A DNA stretch of 64,000 nucleotides from Clostridiales bacterium (GCA_029338615.1 JAQYAS010000066.1:1-64000); one strand, 5' to 3'. Positions 17,476-25,722 are shown, counted from the first letter of the stretch. The notes: generated by a model not told the origin, from the letters alone. Numbers and translations: made by a program.

Positions 17476-19686
17476 CTATCGTTTTTTCGTCTTTGCTTCC
17501 GATGACTTTTCTGTTGTTTTCTCAGTTACTGCCTCTGTTGTCGATATAACGGATTCTGTTCCAATATTTGTCTCCAGGACATCCGGATTCTTCGGATCTC
17601 CCTTATACACAAATGTATCTTCCACGCCAAAATCTATACTGTCATCTCCAACCTGGGCAACCGATATCTCCTGTCCGGCCTCGAAGGCATCTTCTCTAGG
17701 TAAAAACAGTGTATTTCTGTCAATATAGATAGTCTCACTCAGGAAAGCGTCATCTATCCATGCAAAAGTACATTCATTGAAATTACTTCCATGGATATAA
17801 TACCCCTTGATAGGCTCCGGAGTAGTCTGCTCTGTACCATCTCCACCTGACTGTATCTCTGATCCGGATTCGTCTTCCTGACCAGTTTCCTCATCTGCCG
17901 GCGGCGTGTACACACCCTTTTCAACATGTGATATCCGTATTTTTTCTATTCCATATCTCATATTCGTCGGTTCATATGGCCATCCATCCGGATACATGTA
18001 TCTTTGTCCATAGAGCATATCATACTCTATATTCTCAAGTTCATCATCGTAATTTTCATCACCTGGCTTATACTTCGACTGGAACTTCTGTACATAACTC
18101 TTGTCAAATCCGACCATATCAAAAACTTTTGTGCTGAGCTGATATGCCTCTATATCCTCGTCCTCAACAGGAAAATCCTTCATATTGCTCCACACAAAAT
18201 ACTCAGTCTGATACAGGTTTCCATTCTCCACATCATCATCTGTGAGTTCAAATCCCGGCAGATGATCACCATACATAACCAGAACCACAGGCTCACTGTA
18301 GAGCTTGAGTCTCTCTATAAGTGCTCCAATGAATTCATCCATCTCATGAAGCTGATTGCAGTAATACGTCCACTGAGTATCCAGATCTTCATCACCAGTT
18401 CCGGCAACCTTTATAGGATAACTGTAATTCTCCTCATCAAGCTGTGACGGATATCTTCCATGTCCCTGCACACTGACTGTAAATATAAAGTCCTTTTCAG
18501 GTGTATACGAGAGAGTCTTCATGATCTCACCCGTCAGCACATCATCCTTCTCCCAGTTTTTCTGAGTATACTTAAGATTGTACATATATTCCATAGGGGT
18601 AAATGTATCAAATCCCATATTTTTGTACACCTTATATCTATCATAAAATGTACCATCATGATTGTGCATGGCATGGGTTGAATAACCGGCATATTTAAGC
18701 TGTGTTGCCATCGACTCTATCGTCTGTTTTCCAAGTATTGTCTTATACGGATATTCCCCGGCACCAAAATACGCCACATTGAACCCAGTCAGCACTTCAA
18801 ACTCTGAATTTGCTGTACCTGCACCTATAGCTGGCATCGTAAGGAATCCCGATGTACATTCCTCCTTCAGCTTCGTGAAATTCGGAATAGGATTCTCACT
18901 GAATGTAAGATACTTTACATATGACGGATCCATAAACGACTCCAACTGTACAAATATGACATTTGGGTTCTTATCCACATATGTTGCGCCTGAAGGCTCC
19001 ACTGTATCCAGATCATCCTTTATGTTCAGCATTTTCTCTTCGCTGTAGTCAGATGGCTGACCGATTCCCACGTCCACAACACTGTTGGAAAAGCAATATA
19101 CAAATCCATAGTTTTTATATGCGGTGGCAAGGTTTGCAAAATTATCAGATATAGTCTGTGCATTGAGTGCAATCTTTGTAAAAAGCATAACACAGCAGAA
19201 TGTAGCCACGATAAATACCGTTGTACGGGTTCTGTAAATATTGCCTGTAACCGTTGGTGACTTTATAAACAGAACTATCAGGGCCGCCAGGGCTGCAAAA
19301 AGCAAAAAAGCTATAAGAATTATCTGCCACGCTTCAAAGTACTTATCAATAATTGTGATTGTATTACGCGCCATAAGCATATCTATGGCTGAAAACGGTG
19401 TTATTCTGAATCCCAGGACGACACAGTTGGTAATTCCAAGTATCAGCCAGGCAAACGATATAACACAATATCCAAATACTCTTTTCCTCATGAGTAACGA
19501 CAATGTAAGTGTGAAAAATATGATTGAACAGTTATATAAAAATATCAACGGCTGATTCCACACATATGATATTGCTTTAAATACAGAATGTCTTCCCAGA
19601 GATTCCAGTACCACATCCAAAACAATCGCAAGTACAAGACAGATAAAAACTGCTGAATGATGAAAATTTTTAAGTCTCTCTTTCAT
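17476..19686 (-). CDS. LTA synthase family (phosphoglycerol transferase-like) protein with C-terminal extension
   Basis: A 736-aa membrane enzyme. Five N-terminal helices (about 12-30, 48-66, 74-94, 121-141, 155-172) precede an extracellular sulfatase-fold domain (about 240-560). Active-site hallmarks are QLESFMDPS (Glu249, metal), the nucleophilic Thr291 in GAGTANSEFEVLTG and VMYGDHLPGF (metal Asp-His). LtaS relatives transfer glycerol-phosphate from phosphatidylglycerol to build lipoteichoic acid. Unusual is a tail of about 160 residues: a Thr/Pro/Gly/Glu-rich linker (near 603-630), a small globular segment KGYYIHGSNFNECTFAWIDD, and a second Ser/Thr/Lys linker to the end. The added domain may bind the polymer or wall. 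Single-gene unit with its own promoter and terminator. Confidence 0.92.
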   Translation of the reverse strand: MKERLKNFHHSAVFICLVLAIVLDVVLESLGRHSVFKAISYVWNQPLIFLYNCSIIFFTLTLSLLMRKRVFGYCVISFAWLILGITNCVVLGFRITPFSAIDMLMARNTITIIDKYFEAWQIILIAFLLFAALAALIVLFIKSPTVTGNIYRTRTTVFIVATFCCVMLFTKIALNAQTISDNFANLATAYKNYGFVYCFSNSVVDVGIGQPSDYSEEKMLNIKDDLDTVEPSGATYVDKNPNVIFVQLESFMDPSYVKYLTFSENPIPNFTKLKEECTSGFLTMPAIGAGTANSEFEVLTGFNVAYFGAGEYPYKTILGKQTIESMATQLKYAGYSTHAMHNHDGTFYDRYKVYKNMGFDTFTPMEYMYNLKYTQKNWEKDDVLTGEIMKTLSYTPEKDFIFTVSVQGHGRYPSQLDEENYSYPIKVAGTGDEDLDTQWTYYCNQLHEMDEFIGALIERLKLYSEPVVLVMYGDHLPGFELTDDDVENGNLYQTEYFVWSNMKDFPVEDEDIEAYQLSTKVFDMVGFDKSYVQKFQSKYKPGDENYDDELENIEYDMLYGQRYMYPDGWPYEPTNMRYGIEKIRISHVEKGVYTPPADEETGQEDESGSEIQSGGDGTEQTTPEPIKGYYIHGSNFNECTFAWIDDAFLSETIYIDRNTLFLPREDAFEAGQEISVAQVGDDSIDFGVEDTFVYKGDPKNPDVLETNIGTESVISTTEAVTEKTTEKSSEAKTKKR

Positions 19687-19740
19687 AATTTAATTATTAC
19701 CTCATAAAAAATTCATGATCTGTGTCTAACAATTGTGATG

Positions 19741-19768
19741 ATTATATCACTATAAGACAATTTATCAA
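19741..19768 (-). promoter_or_regulatory. Sigma-A promoter of the LTA-synthase-like gene
   Basis: TTGATA (19763-19768) and TATAAT (19741-19746) on the minus strand, 16-bp spacer, giving a leader of about 50 nt. Confidence 0.7.
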
Positions 19769-19816
19769 TAGTAAATTTCTCTTAATTATTTATCAAAATA
19801 TGTATAAAAGATATGC

Positions 19817-19855
19817 AAAAAAATTCGGAAGCCCTGATCACATAAAGGCTTCCGA
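19817..19855 (-). terminator. Terminator of the tRNA-Gly pair
   Basis: TCGGAAGCC and GGCTTCCGA arms (9 bp) around a 13-nt loop, then on the minus strand ATTTTTTTT. It is 13 nt after the first tRNA-Gly gene. Confidence 0.9.
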
Positions 19856-19867
19856 TTAATTAACAAG

Positions 19868-19939
19868 AGCGCGAGACGGGAATCGAACCCGCGACCCTCT
19901 CCTTGGCAAGGAGATGCTCCACCGCTGAGCCACTCGCGC
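19868..19939 (-). tRNA. tRNA-Gly (anticodon GCC)
   Basis: A 72-nt cloverleaf: acceptor GCGCGAG/CTCGCGC, anticodon stem TCTCC/GGAGA with loop TTGCCAA (GCC reads GGC and GGU), T arm GCGGG-TTCGATT-CCCGT, discriminator U. The 3' CCA is not encoded. Identical in sequence to the copy at 20050-20121. Confidence 0.97.
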
Positions 19940-20049
19940 TTATTTGCTGTGTTTCTCACAACAATACTGATAATATCATACCGTTGCTGAACTGTCAACA
20001 CTTTTTTAAAATTTTAACAACAGGCCAAATCACATATGGAATTGTCCAG

Positions 20050-20121
20050 AGCGCGAGACGGGAATCGAACCCGCGACCCTCTCCTTGGCAAGGAGATGCT
20101 CCACCGCTGAGCCACTCGCGC
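20050..20121 (-). tRNA. tRNA-Gly (anticodon GCC), second identical copy
   Basis: All 72 positions match the copy at 19868-19939 and the pair is 182 bp apart; the flanks share only a short similarity, so this is a gene duplication kept identical by selection or conversion. CCA not encoded. Probably co-transcribed with the first copy, ending at the terminator 19817-19855. Confidence 0.97.
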
Positions 20122-20225
20122 CTGTTGTATTTTTACAACAATATGGATAATACCACATCAAAGCCAAATTGCCAATAATTTTTTGAAAATTTTTTACAAT
20201 TTTTTCAAACTATTTTTTTGAGCCT

Positions 20226-20582
20226 TCAATCTATTTTTTTCACGGTGTATCCAGCCTTCTCTACACATGCTTTAAGCTCATCATCAGACACTTCTCTTCC
20301 AAGCTTCACAACCGCATGCTATTTTTTCAGATCCACCTTTGCATTGACCTGCCCAAGACTGTTAAGTTCATTCTGTACACGGTCTGAACAGTTATGACAG
20401 TGCATCCCTTCTATGTATATTGTCCTCACTGCCACTACTTCCTTAATATGGTCTCCCTTCACCTTAACAGAGCCTCCGCCGCCACAGCAGCCTCCCTCTC
20501 CTTTAAAATGTTTTGCAGAACTTATGACCGCACCCACGACAATTACGGCCAGAATGCATATTACAAATATTGTTCCACCCAT
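20226..20582 (-). pseudogene. HMA-domain membrane protein interrupted by an in-frame TAG
   Basis: The protein starts at 20582 (AAGGAG 11 nt upstream) with one transmembrane helix (TIFVICILAVIVVGAVIS), a Cys/Gly-rich stretch EGGCCGGGG, then a heavy-metal-associated domain with the copper-type site GMHCHNC. After AKVDLKK a TAG at 20319-20321 ends translation at 87 aa. The same frame continues HAVVKLGREVSDDELKACVE and KAGYTVKKID to a TGA at 20226-20228, which is exactly the missing second half of the HMA fold. Read through, the product would be 118 residues. The layout resembles FeoB-associated Cys-rich membrane proteins joined to HMA. It follows the Fur-family gene by 22 nt. A sequencing error, a recent nonsense mutation or suppression are all possible. 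Confidence 0.8.
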
Positions 20583-20604
20583 ATCTTGTTCATCTCCTTT
20601 GAAT

Positions 20605-21021
20605 CTAACAGCATGTTTCACAGCCACACGGCTTAACATTAACACCTGTCACCATCTGATTCTCTATATATCCGCCTGCCATGAGCCCGGCCCTTATTAT
20701 TCTGTTCCACTCCTTGGCTGTGAGTTCAATGCTTGTGGAATCATCAAGATCAATAACACACGCATCCTCTATTCCACAGTTCGGACCACATGCAACCTTA
20801 TACATATTTTTTCTGTTGATCGCACCTATCTCTTCCAGAGTATTTACCATTCTGTATACGGTTGCAGATCCTATTCTACTGTCCTGCTTCGCCGCCTTGT
20901 AATATATTTCCTTACATGATGAACATTCTTCTCCCAGAATAATGTCCAATAAGATCATCCTCTGCCTGGTGATCCTGCATCCCCTCTGTCTGAGCCTGCT
21001 TATCACCATCTCCTTCTGCAT
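20605..21021 (-). CDS. Fur-family metalloregulator
   Basis: A 138-aa regulator. The winged helix covers about 1-85, with the recognition-helix region SRIGSATVYRMVNTLEEIG. The dimerisation half lacks the classic HHHDH site and instead has KVACGPNCGIEDACVIDLDD, a Cys-rich variant, and the C-terminus ends CGCETCC, suggesting thiol-coordinated zinc or iron. No good Shine-Dalgarno precedes this ATG: the strong AAGGAGG lies before a 19-codon reading frame in the same phase that stops at TAG nine nt upstream. It is followed by the HMA gene, so it probably controls iron or heavy-metal handling. Whether it is Fur, Zur or PerR cannot be decided from the motifs. Confidence 0.9.
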   Translation of the reverse strand: MQKEMVISRLRQRGCRITRQRMILLDIILGEECSSCKEIYYKAAKQDSRIGSATVYRMVNTLEEIGAINRKNMYKVACGPNCGIEDACVIDLDDSTSIELTAKEWNRIIRAGLMAGGYIENQMVTGVNVKPCGCETCC

Positions 21022-21030
21022 CTCTGTCCG

Positions 21031-21090
21031 CTAGATACCTGTATCGTCTATATTCTTCTTGTCCATCTCCACTCTTTCGCCAGTCACCAT
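21031..21090 (-). CDS. 19-codon upstream reading frame, in phase with the Fur gene and ending in TAG
   Basis: AAGGAGG lies 5 nt before an ATG at 21090; the frame reads MVTGERVEMDKKNIDDTGI and then TAG (21031-21033). Nine nt later, in the same phase, the Fur-family gene starts. Either it is a leader peptide that delivers ribosomes to the poorly initiated fur start, or it is the true N-terminus of the regulator cut off by a nonsense change. The strength of the ribosome site argues that it is translated. Confidence 0.5.
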   Translation of the reverse strand: MVTGERVEMDKKNIDDTGI

Positions 21091-21113
21091 ACACGCCTCC
21101 TTAAAGTAATAAT

Positions 21114-21165
21114 TGATAATATTATCATCAAAGGTTAGTATGCACTAACTTTTATTAGTTGTCAA
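21114..21165 (-). promoter_or_regulatory. Promoter and palindromic operators of the Fur-HMA locus
   Basis: TTGACA (21160-21165) and CATACT (21137-21142) on the minus strand, spacer 17 bp. The -10 is embedded in a palindrome GTTAGTATGCACTAAC (21134-21149; 6-bp arms), and further TTAG/CTAA half sites run through the spacer. Downstream lies a perfect TGATAATATTATCA (21114-21127), which resembles the Firmicutes Fur box TGATAAT-N-ATTATCA without its central base. Autoregulation by the Fur-family protein is likely; the TTAG palindrome resembles DtxR-type sites. Confidence 0.6.
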
Positions 21166-21195
21166 TAACAAGTTAGATAAAACTGACTAAAAATA

Positions 21196-23625
21196 TCATT
21201 TATCCATATCATCAAATGTGATAACAGCCTTAAACAGATCGCCATCTATGCTGATTGAAAAATCAGCTTTCATAAGAGTACACAGACTGTTTGCTATAGA
21301 AAGCCCCAAGCCGCTGCCCTCTGTATTTCGCGAACTGTCCCCACGGACAAATCTCTCCATAAGCTCATCACTTGACACATTTAAAGCCTCTCTGGAGATG
21401 TTCTTGAACTCAATTCTCACTGAACCAGTTTCATGGATCACAGATGCATACACCCTGGTTCCAGGCATTGCATATTTGCTTATATTGGCAAGAAGATTAT
21501 CAAACACTCTCCACAGATGCTGTCCATCAGCCCTTATGACTGCCGGCACCTCTGATCTTGTGAATACAACCTTAAGCCCGGCATTTGCAAGTTTATCCTC
21601 ATATTCTGCAACAGCCTGCTCAAGCAGCATATTTGCATCTATATCTGCCCAGTTTATCTGGATATTGCCGGTGGATGCCTTAGAAGCCTCAACAAGATCT
21701 TCTATGAGTTTTTTCAGTCTCGCGGACTGCCTTGAGAGAACTTCTATATATTCCTGTCTTGTCTTCTCATCCATATCGTCCTTCTGCAGCAGATCAACAT
21801 AGTTGATTATGGAGGTAAGCGGGGTCTTTATATCGTGGGATACATTTGTTATGAGTTCTGTCTTCAAATGTTCACTCTTCATTCTTGCCTCAACAGCCTT
21901 TGACATGCCGTCTCTTATTTGATTGAGATGTTCACCGTGTGCGCGGAATACCCAGAACATTTTGCTTGTGTCCGCTTTCCTGTCAAGATTTCCCTCCGCC
22001 ATCTCTTTAGCACATTTGTAAAGTTCCTGTGTCTGAATGATATATGCCACTATCCCGACTATGCACAGCCATTTTAAAATGATATAAATCACTACCCAAA
22101 GGAGGCCTCTCATGCTGCCTGCCGCCAGAATTGCCACAAAAATTATCTCTACTATAGTTATACCTATATAAGCCCATATGCCCTTCTGCGTCAGGGACAT
22201 ATGACTTTTCACATACCTGAAACAAGCTTTCGTCTTTCTTGCTATCCACTTCAGTGCGCGGATTATCAGGCAGTCTGCCAAAAATGTTCCCGCCTTCACC
22301 TTCGCAACCATATTATTAAAGAAAAATAACGCCACAGAATATAGACATGCCACCGGCACCAGAAACGCAATGTACTGTATATTTTCTGATACAAATGTGT
22401 AGTTCCTATACTGATTCACACACATGGATGCAATACCGCTTTCAACGCAGATCCCTACCGCTGCAGCAGCAGAGCATACTGCCATAGCCAGCACAAGCTC
22501 CGTCGGAGTCCTCTCAAATCTACCGAGTGTTATCGTCTCCTTCCCTGTCTTTACGCCGGCGTTGACCATTGAAAATATTGACATGACGATGCACAGCAGC
22601 AACATGACTGCAAATCCTGCCAGTATCCCCTTACTCTTCGTATTCCATATTCCAATGTATTGAACCATTTCCGGATTTGACGCTTTGATGTTGTCTACAG
22701 CAGCCGTCACATCCACATAGCACTTTCCCGTAACATTTATAAATGAATATGCATCATAGCTTAGCACAAGACAGTAGCAATTCCCAGATGAACTGCCAAT
22801 CTCGTCTATGTCATCAAAATACAGTTTTTCAACTGAACTCGGGTAATGATCTCCATACATGATATCCTGTGTTGTGATAGACTTGCCATCCGCTGTCAAT
22901 ACAGAATCTGTATCATCCTCCACGGTATTACTTTCTTCATATTCTTCATTATAATTGTATTCATCATAATATGGATCATCATTCCCCAGCATAGCATTGA
23001 TATACTGCTCACCCTGTTCCATATCACCTAGATTGTTAAACACAATATATCTTTTAACAGGCACTTCTATCGTGCTGTCATAATCATTTGTATATATATT
23101 GTCGTCCAGCCGGGCTTCGTCATTTATCAGCTTTATATTTCCGGTCGTTACTTTTATCTTTCCAGTATTTGCATTTGCATCATCACTGCAGGCTGCCGTC
23201 AGCATATAGCCGATATCGCCTCGTTCGCTCATATCCGCATACCGGTATGACGACTTGATCGCAGATGTTGTATCCGAATTGGTCAATCTCCGGAAAACAT
23301 CATCCGCGGTTATAACCATATCTCCGTTATGATCAGCGCTCACGAGCTGACTGTATGTTGTGAAGCTTTCCATCTGTGACCTTGTCTCCTGGATGTAAGC
23401 CTTCACCTTTCCGGTAAGCGCCTCATTTGTGTCCTCCACATAATCATTTACAAGCCTCTCATACGGCGTCGCGCCCTGATCATCATCACTGTACACTCCA
23501 AGGTAGCTTCCCTGCAGCACCAGACCGCCTGTATACAGCGTTCCATATGCCAGCACCGTCACAAGAATATATATTCCAAGTTTAAAGAACACATTTCCTC
23601 GTATCTTATATATTGCCTTATCCAC
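21196..23625 (-). CDS. Large multi-helix sensor histidine kinase
   Basis: An 809-aa kinase. A first helix (about 13-33) is followed by an extracellular sensor domain of about 300 residues, then a block of five to seven helices (about 330-530: GILAGFAVMLLLCIVMSIFS, ELVLAMAVCSAAAAVGIC and others), a HAMP-like linker, HisKA with TNVSHDIKTPLTSIINYVDL and an ATPase domain (N-box DNLLANISKYAMPG, G2 GSGLGLSIANSL). The GTG start at 23625 shares its G with the TAG stop of the response regulator and follows GGAGG by 7 nt. Such large VanS-like kinases with many helices occur in Lachnospiraceae; the ligand is unknown. Confidence 0.93.
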   Translation of the reverse strand: MDKAIYKIRGNVFFKLGIYILVTVLAYGTLYTGGLVLQGSYLGVYSDDDQGATPYERLVNDYVEDTNEALTGKVKAYIQETRSQMESFTTYSQLVSADHNGDMVITADDVFRRLTNSDTTSAIKSSYRYADMSERGDIGYMLTAACSDDANANTGKIKVTTGNIKLINDEARLDDNIYTNDYDSTIEVPVKRYIVFNNLGDMEQGEQYINAMLGNDDPYYDEYNYNEEYEESNTVEDDTDSVLTADGKSITTQDIMYGDHYPSSVEKLYFDDIDEIGSSSGNCYCLVLSYDAYSFINVTGKCYVDVTAAVDNIKASNPEMVQYIGIWNTKSKGILAGFAVMLLLCIVMSIFSMVNAGVKTGKETITLGRFERTPTELVLAMAVCSAAAAVGICVESGIASMCVNQYRNYTFVSENIQYIAFLVPVACLYSVALFFFNNMVAKVKAGTFLADCLIIRALKWIARKTKACFRYVKSHMSLTQKGIWAYIGITIVEIIFVAILAAGSMRGLLWVVIYIILKWLCIVGIVAYIIQTQELYKCAKEMAEGNLDRKADTSKMFWVFRAHGEHLNQIRDGMSKAVEARMKSEHLKTELITNVSHDIKTPLTSIINYVDLLQKDDMDEKTRQEYIEVLSRQSARLKKLIEDLVEASKASTGNIQINWADIDANMLLEQAVAEYEDKLANAGLKVVFTRSEVPAVIRADGQHLWRVFDNLLANISKYAMPGTRVYASVIHETGSVRIEFKNISREALNVSSDELMERFVRGDSSRNTEGSGLGLSIANSLCTLMKADFSISIDGDLFKAVITFDDMDK

Positions 23626-24314
23626 TATTTGCCCTCCATTCTGTATCCTCGCCCCCAGATAACCTTTATGTATCTCGGATCCGAAGGATTTATCTCTATC
23701 TTTTCTCTCAGATGTCTTATGTGTACTGCAACAGATCCTTCCGCTCCCATAGGATCCTCCTTCCACACTGCCCTGTATATTTCTTTTGTAGAAAATACCT
23801 TTCCCACATTCTGCATAAGAAGTTTCAGGATGTCATACTCCGTCGGGGTGAGGGGCATAAGTTCACCATCAAGTGTGACCTGTTTGGATTTGTCGTCAAG
23901 TTCTATACCTCCGATAACCAGCTTATCCTTTGGTGTTTCTCCGCCTCCCAGCTGCATGTAACGCCTGAGCTGGGACTTTACCCTTGCCAGAAGTTCCACT
24001 GGATTAAACGGTTTTGTCACATAGTCATCTGCGCCGACCTCAAGTCCCAGCACCTTGTCGGTATCCTCACTCTTTGCCGTAAGCATGATAACCGGCACAT
24101 TGCTGCTCTCTCTTATCTTTGCCATGGCTGTTATACCGTCCATATGCGGCATCATGACATCCATGAGTACAAGCTGTATATCGTTATTATTTACTATATC
24201 AACCGCCTCCATACCGTTGTAAGCTTTATACACCGAATATCCGGCTGTCTTAAGATATATCTCTATAGCTGATACTATATCTTTTTCATCGTCACATATT
24301 AATATATTGTACAT
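23625..24314 (-). CDS. OmpR-family response regulator, VanR-like
   Basis: A 229-aa regulator: acidic pocket DDE (8-10), phospho-acceptor Asp52 in LVLMDVMMPHMDG, Thr in VIMLTAK, Lys in DDYVTKPFNP, and a winged-helix output domain (MPLTPTEYDILKLLMQNVGK, ending KVIWGRGYRMEG). It is translationally coupled to the downstream kinase. Its upstream region carries two TTTAAGA direct repeats 11 bp apart, the arrangement bound by PhoB/OmpR-type dimers, so autoregulation and control of the divergent DUF4317 gene are both plausible. The leader also holds a perfect anti-SD complement AGGAGGTGAT (24361-24370). Confidence 0.95.
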   Translation of the reverse strand: MYNILICDDEKDIVSAIEIYLKTAGYSVYKAYNGMEAVDIVNNNDIQLVLMDVMMPHMDGITAMAKIRESSNVPVIMLTAKSEDTDKVLGLEVGADDYVTKPFNPVELLARVKSQLRRYMQLGGGETPKDKLVIGGIELDDKSKQVTLDGELMPLTPTEYDILKLLMQNVGKVFSTKEIYRAVWKEDPMGAEGSVAVHIRHLREKIEINPSDPRYIKVIWGRGYRMEGK

Positions 24315-24408
24315 TTTTTCATGACCTCACCTTTTTCGTATTTATTCTTAGCTTACCACAATCACCTCCTGTTCTCAATTATCGTCATACTGCCATTAAG
24401 AAACAACC

Positions 24409-24435
24409 ATTATAAAGTTTAAGATATCTTTAAGA
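24409..24435. promoter_or_regulatory. Direct-repeat response-regulator box between divergent genes
   Basis: TTTAAGA at 24418-24424 and again at 24429-24435: identical 7-mers with start-to-start distance 11 bp, one helical turn. On the minus strand they lie directly before TATAAT (24409-24414), replacing the -35; on the plus strand the second copy overlaps a weak -35 (TTAAGA) 17 bp before TATACT of the DUF4317 gene. This is the standard geometry of an OmpR/PhoB-family activator site. Confidence 0.65.
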
Positions 24436-24528
24436 CTTGCCATTATTTGTGTTATACTTAGGAGGCGGTCTGTCATTGCAGATGTTATAACGCAAAATAT
24501 ATCACTATATAGAAACGGAGTTTTATTT

Positions 24529-25722
24529 ATGACCAAAAAAGACGTACTTGAGATAAGACACCTGTTTGCTCCAAAGGAATGCTCCATAAGCAAGATCCGC
24601 GGATGCTACGTGGACGGAGACTGCAACAAGGTGGCGACCATCAACGAACAGTTTCTCACCATGCCGGAGGAAGAAACATACAAATATTTTGAAATCCTGA
24701 AAAAGACTTTATCTGGAAGCATTGGCAAAAACCTTGTGACAATGCCATTTCCAACCTCACAGGAATTTGACGGCGGAACGCAGGAATTTCTGAACAGGCT
24801 GAGAAAAAGCAAACTTGAGGACGATGATCTCGTAAATGAATTCTATGACAAAGTCATCGAAAACTATGATTATACCGGCAATTATCTCATTCTGCTCATA
24901 CACGATACCTATGACGTCCCGGGTAAGACTACAGACGGCATTCTGATGGATGATGCTTCCGATGAGGTATATGACTATATCATGTGCTCCATCTGCCACG
25001 TCAACCTGTCCAAAGCCGGACTCAGCTACTTCGACATGGACAGCACATTTCACAACAGAGTACGTGACTGGGTTGTGGATATGCCGGACATCGGATTCCT
25101 GTTCCCGGCATTTATCGACAGAAGCACAGATATACACAATGTCCTGTACTACACCAAGAAACCTGAGGAGCTTCACGACAGTTTCATAAGCAATATACTT
25201 GGCACCTCCCTTCCTATAACTGCGGGAGAACAGAAGGACGTATTTCAGGAGATTGTTGCTGAGACTCTGGGAGATGACTGTAATTACGATATGGTAAGAA
25301 CCATACACGACAATCTGAACGAGATGATAGAACAGAGAAAGGACAGCCCGGAACCGCTCACTCTCTCCAAAAACACTATAAAGAACCTGCTGACAGAGAG
25401 CGGGGTATCAGACGAGAAGATGGCAGACTTTGATGCCCACTATGAGAAGGTCACCGCTGCGGCAGCGCCGCCTGAACAGGCATCCGAGAGCCCAGAGGAT
25501 GAACCGGCCATAGTTGTACCGCGTGAAAAGTCAACAGTCATGTACGCGGCCAATGTTGCAAACACCAAAACATTCGAGGTTAAAACCCCTGATGTTGTCA
25601 TTAAGGTCAATCCTGAGAGAACTGACCTGGTGGAGACCATGGAGATCGATGGAAGAAAGTGTATCGTCATCCAGATATCCGATCAGGTTGAGGTGAACGG
25701 AATCCCGATCAACAATAATTAA
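24529..25722 (+). CDS. DUF4317 family protein
   Basis: A 397-aa soluble protein without signal peptide or membrane helices. The N-terminus TKKDVLEIRHLFAPKECSIS and the core SFYDMDSTFHNR-like block (here YFDMDSTFHNRVRDWVVDMP) match my memory of the DUF4317 family found in Clostridia; function is not known. A Pro/Glu/Ala-rich linker near 315-335 joins the body to a C-terminal segment of about 50 residues (VVIKVNPERTDLVETMEIDG). GGAG lies 8 nt before the ATG. It is transcribed divergently from the VanR-like regulator across a shared direct-repeat site, so it may be part of that regulon. Confidence 0.88.
   Translation: MTKKDVLEIRHLFAPKECSISKIRGCYVDGDCNKVATINEQFLTMPEEETYKYFEILKKTLSGSIGKNLVTMPFPTSQEFDGGTQEFLNRLRKSKLEDDDLVNEFYDKVIENYDYTGNYLILLIHDTYDVPGKTTDGILMDDASDEVYDYIMCSICHVNLSKAGLSYFDMDSTFHNRVRDWVVDMPDIGFLFPAFIDRSTDIHNVLYYTKKPEELHDSFISNILGTSLPITAGEQKDVFQEIVAETLGDDCNYDMVRTIHDNLNEMIEQRKDSPEPLTLSKNTIKNLLTESGVSDEKMADFDAHYEKVTAAAAPPEQASESPEDEPAIVVPREKSTVMYAANVANTKTFEVKTPDVVIKVNPERTDLVETMEIDGRKCIVIQISDQVEVNGIPINNN

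Noticed and set aside
19868-20121. Integration (att) site at the duplicated tRNA-Gly genes
   Set aside because: Both copies are complete, nothing between them resembles an integrase or cargo, and the 110-bp spacer is plain AT-rich sequence.
20319-21033. Reassignment of TAG to an amino acid in this organism
   Set aside because: TAG ends several intact genes in the window at the expected family length (dus, the NSS symporter, the VanR-like regulator), and no suppressor tRNA is visible here.
23613-24272. Plus-strand reading frame of 219 codons opposite the VanR-like regulator
   Set aside because: It is the complement of a clear receiver/winged-helix gene, has no ribosome site and encodes a Cys/His/Tyr-rich sequence with no family features.
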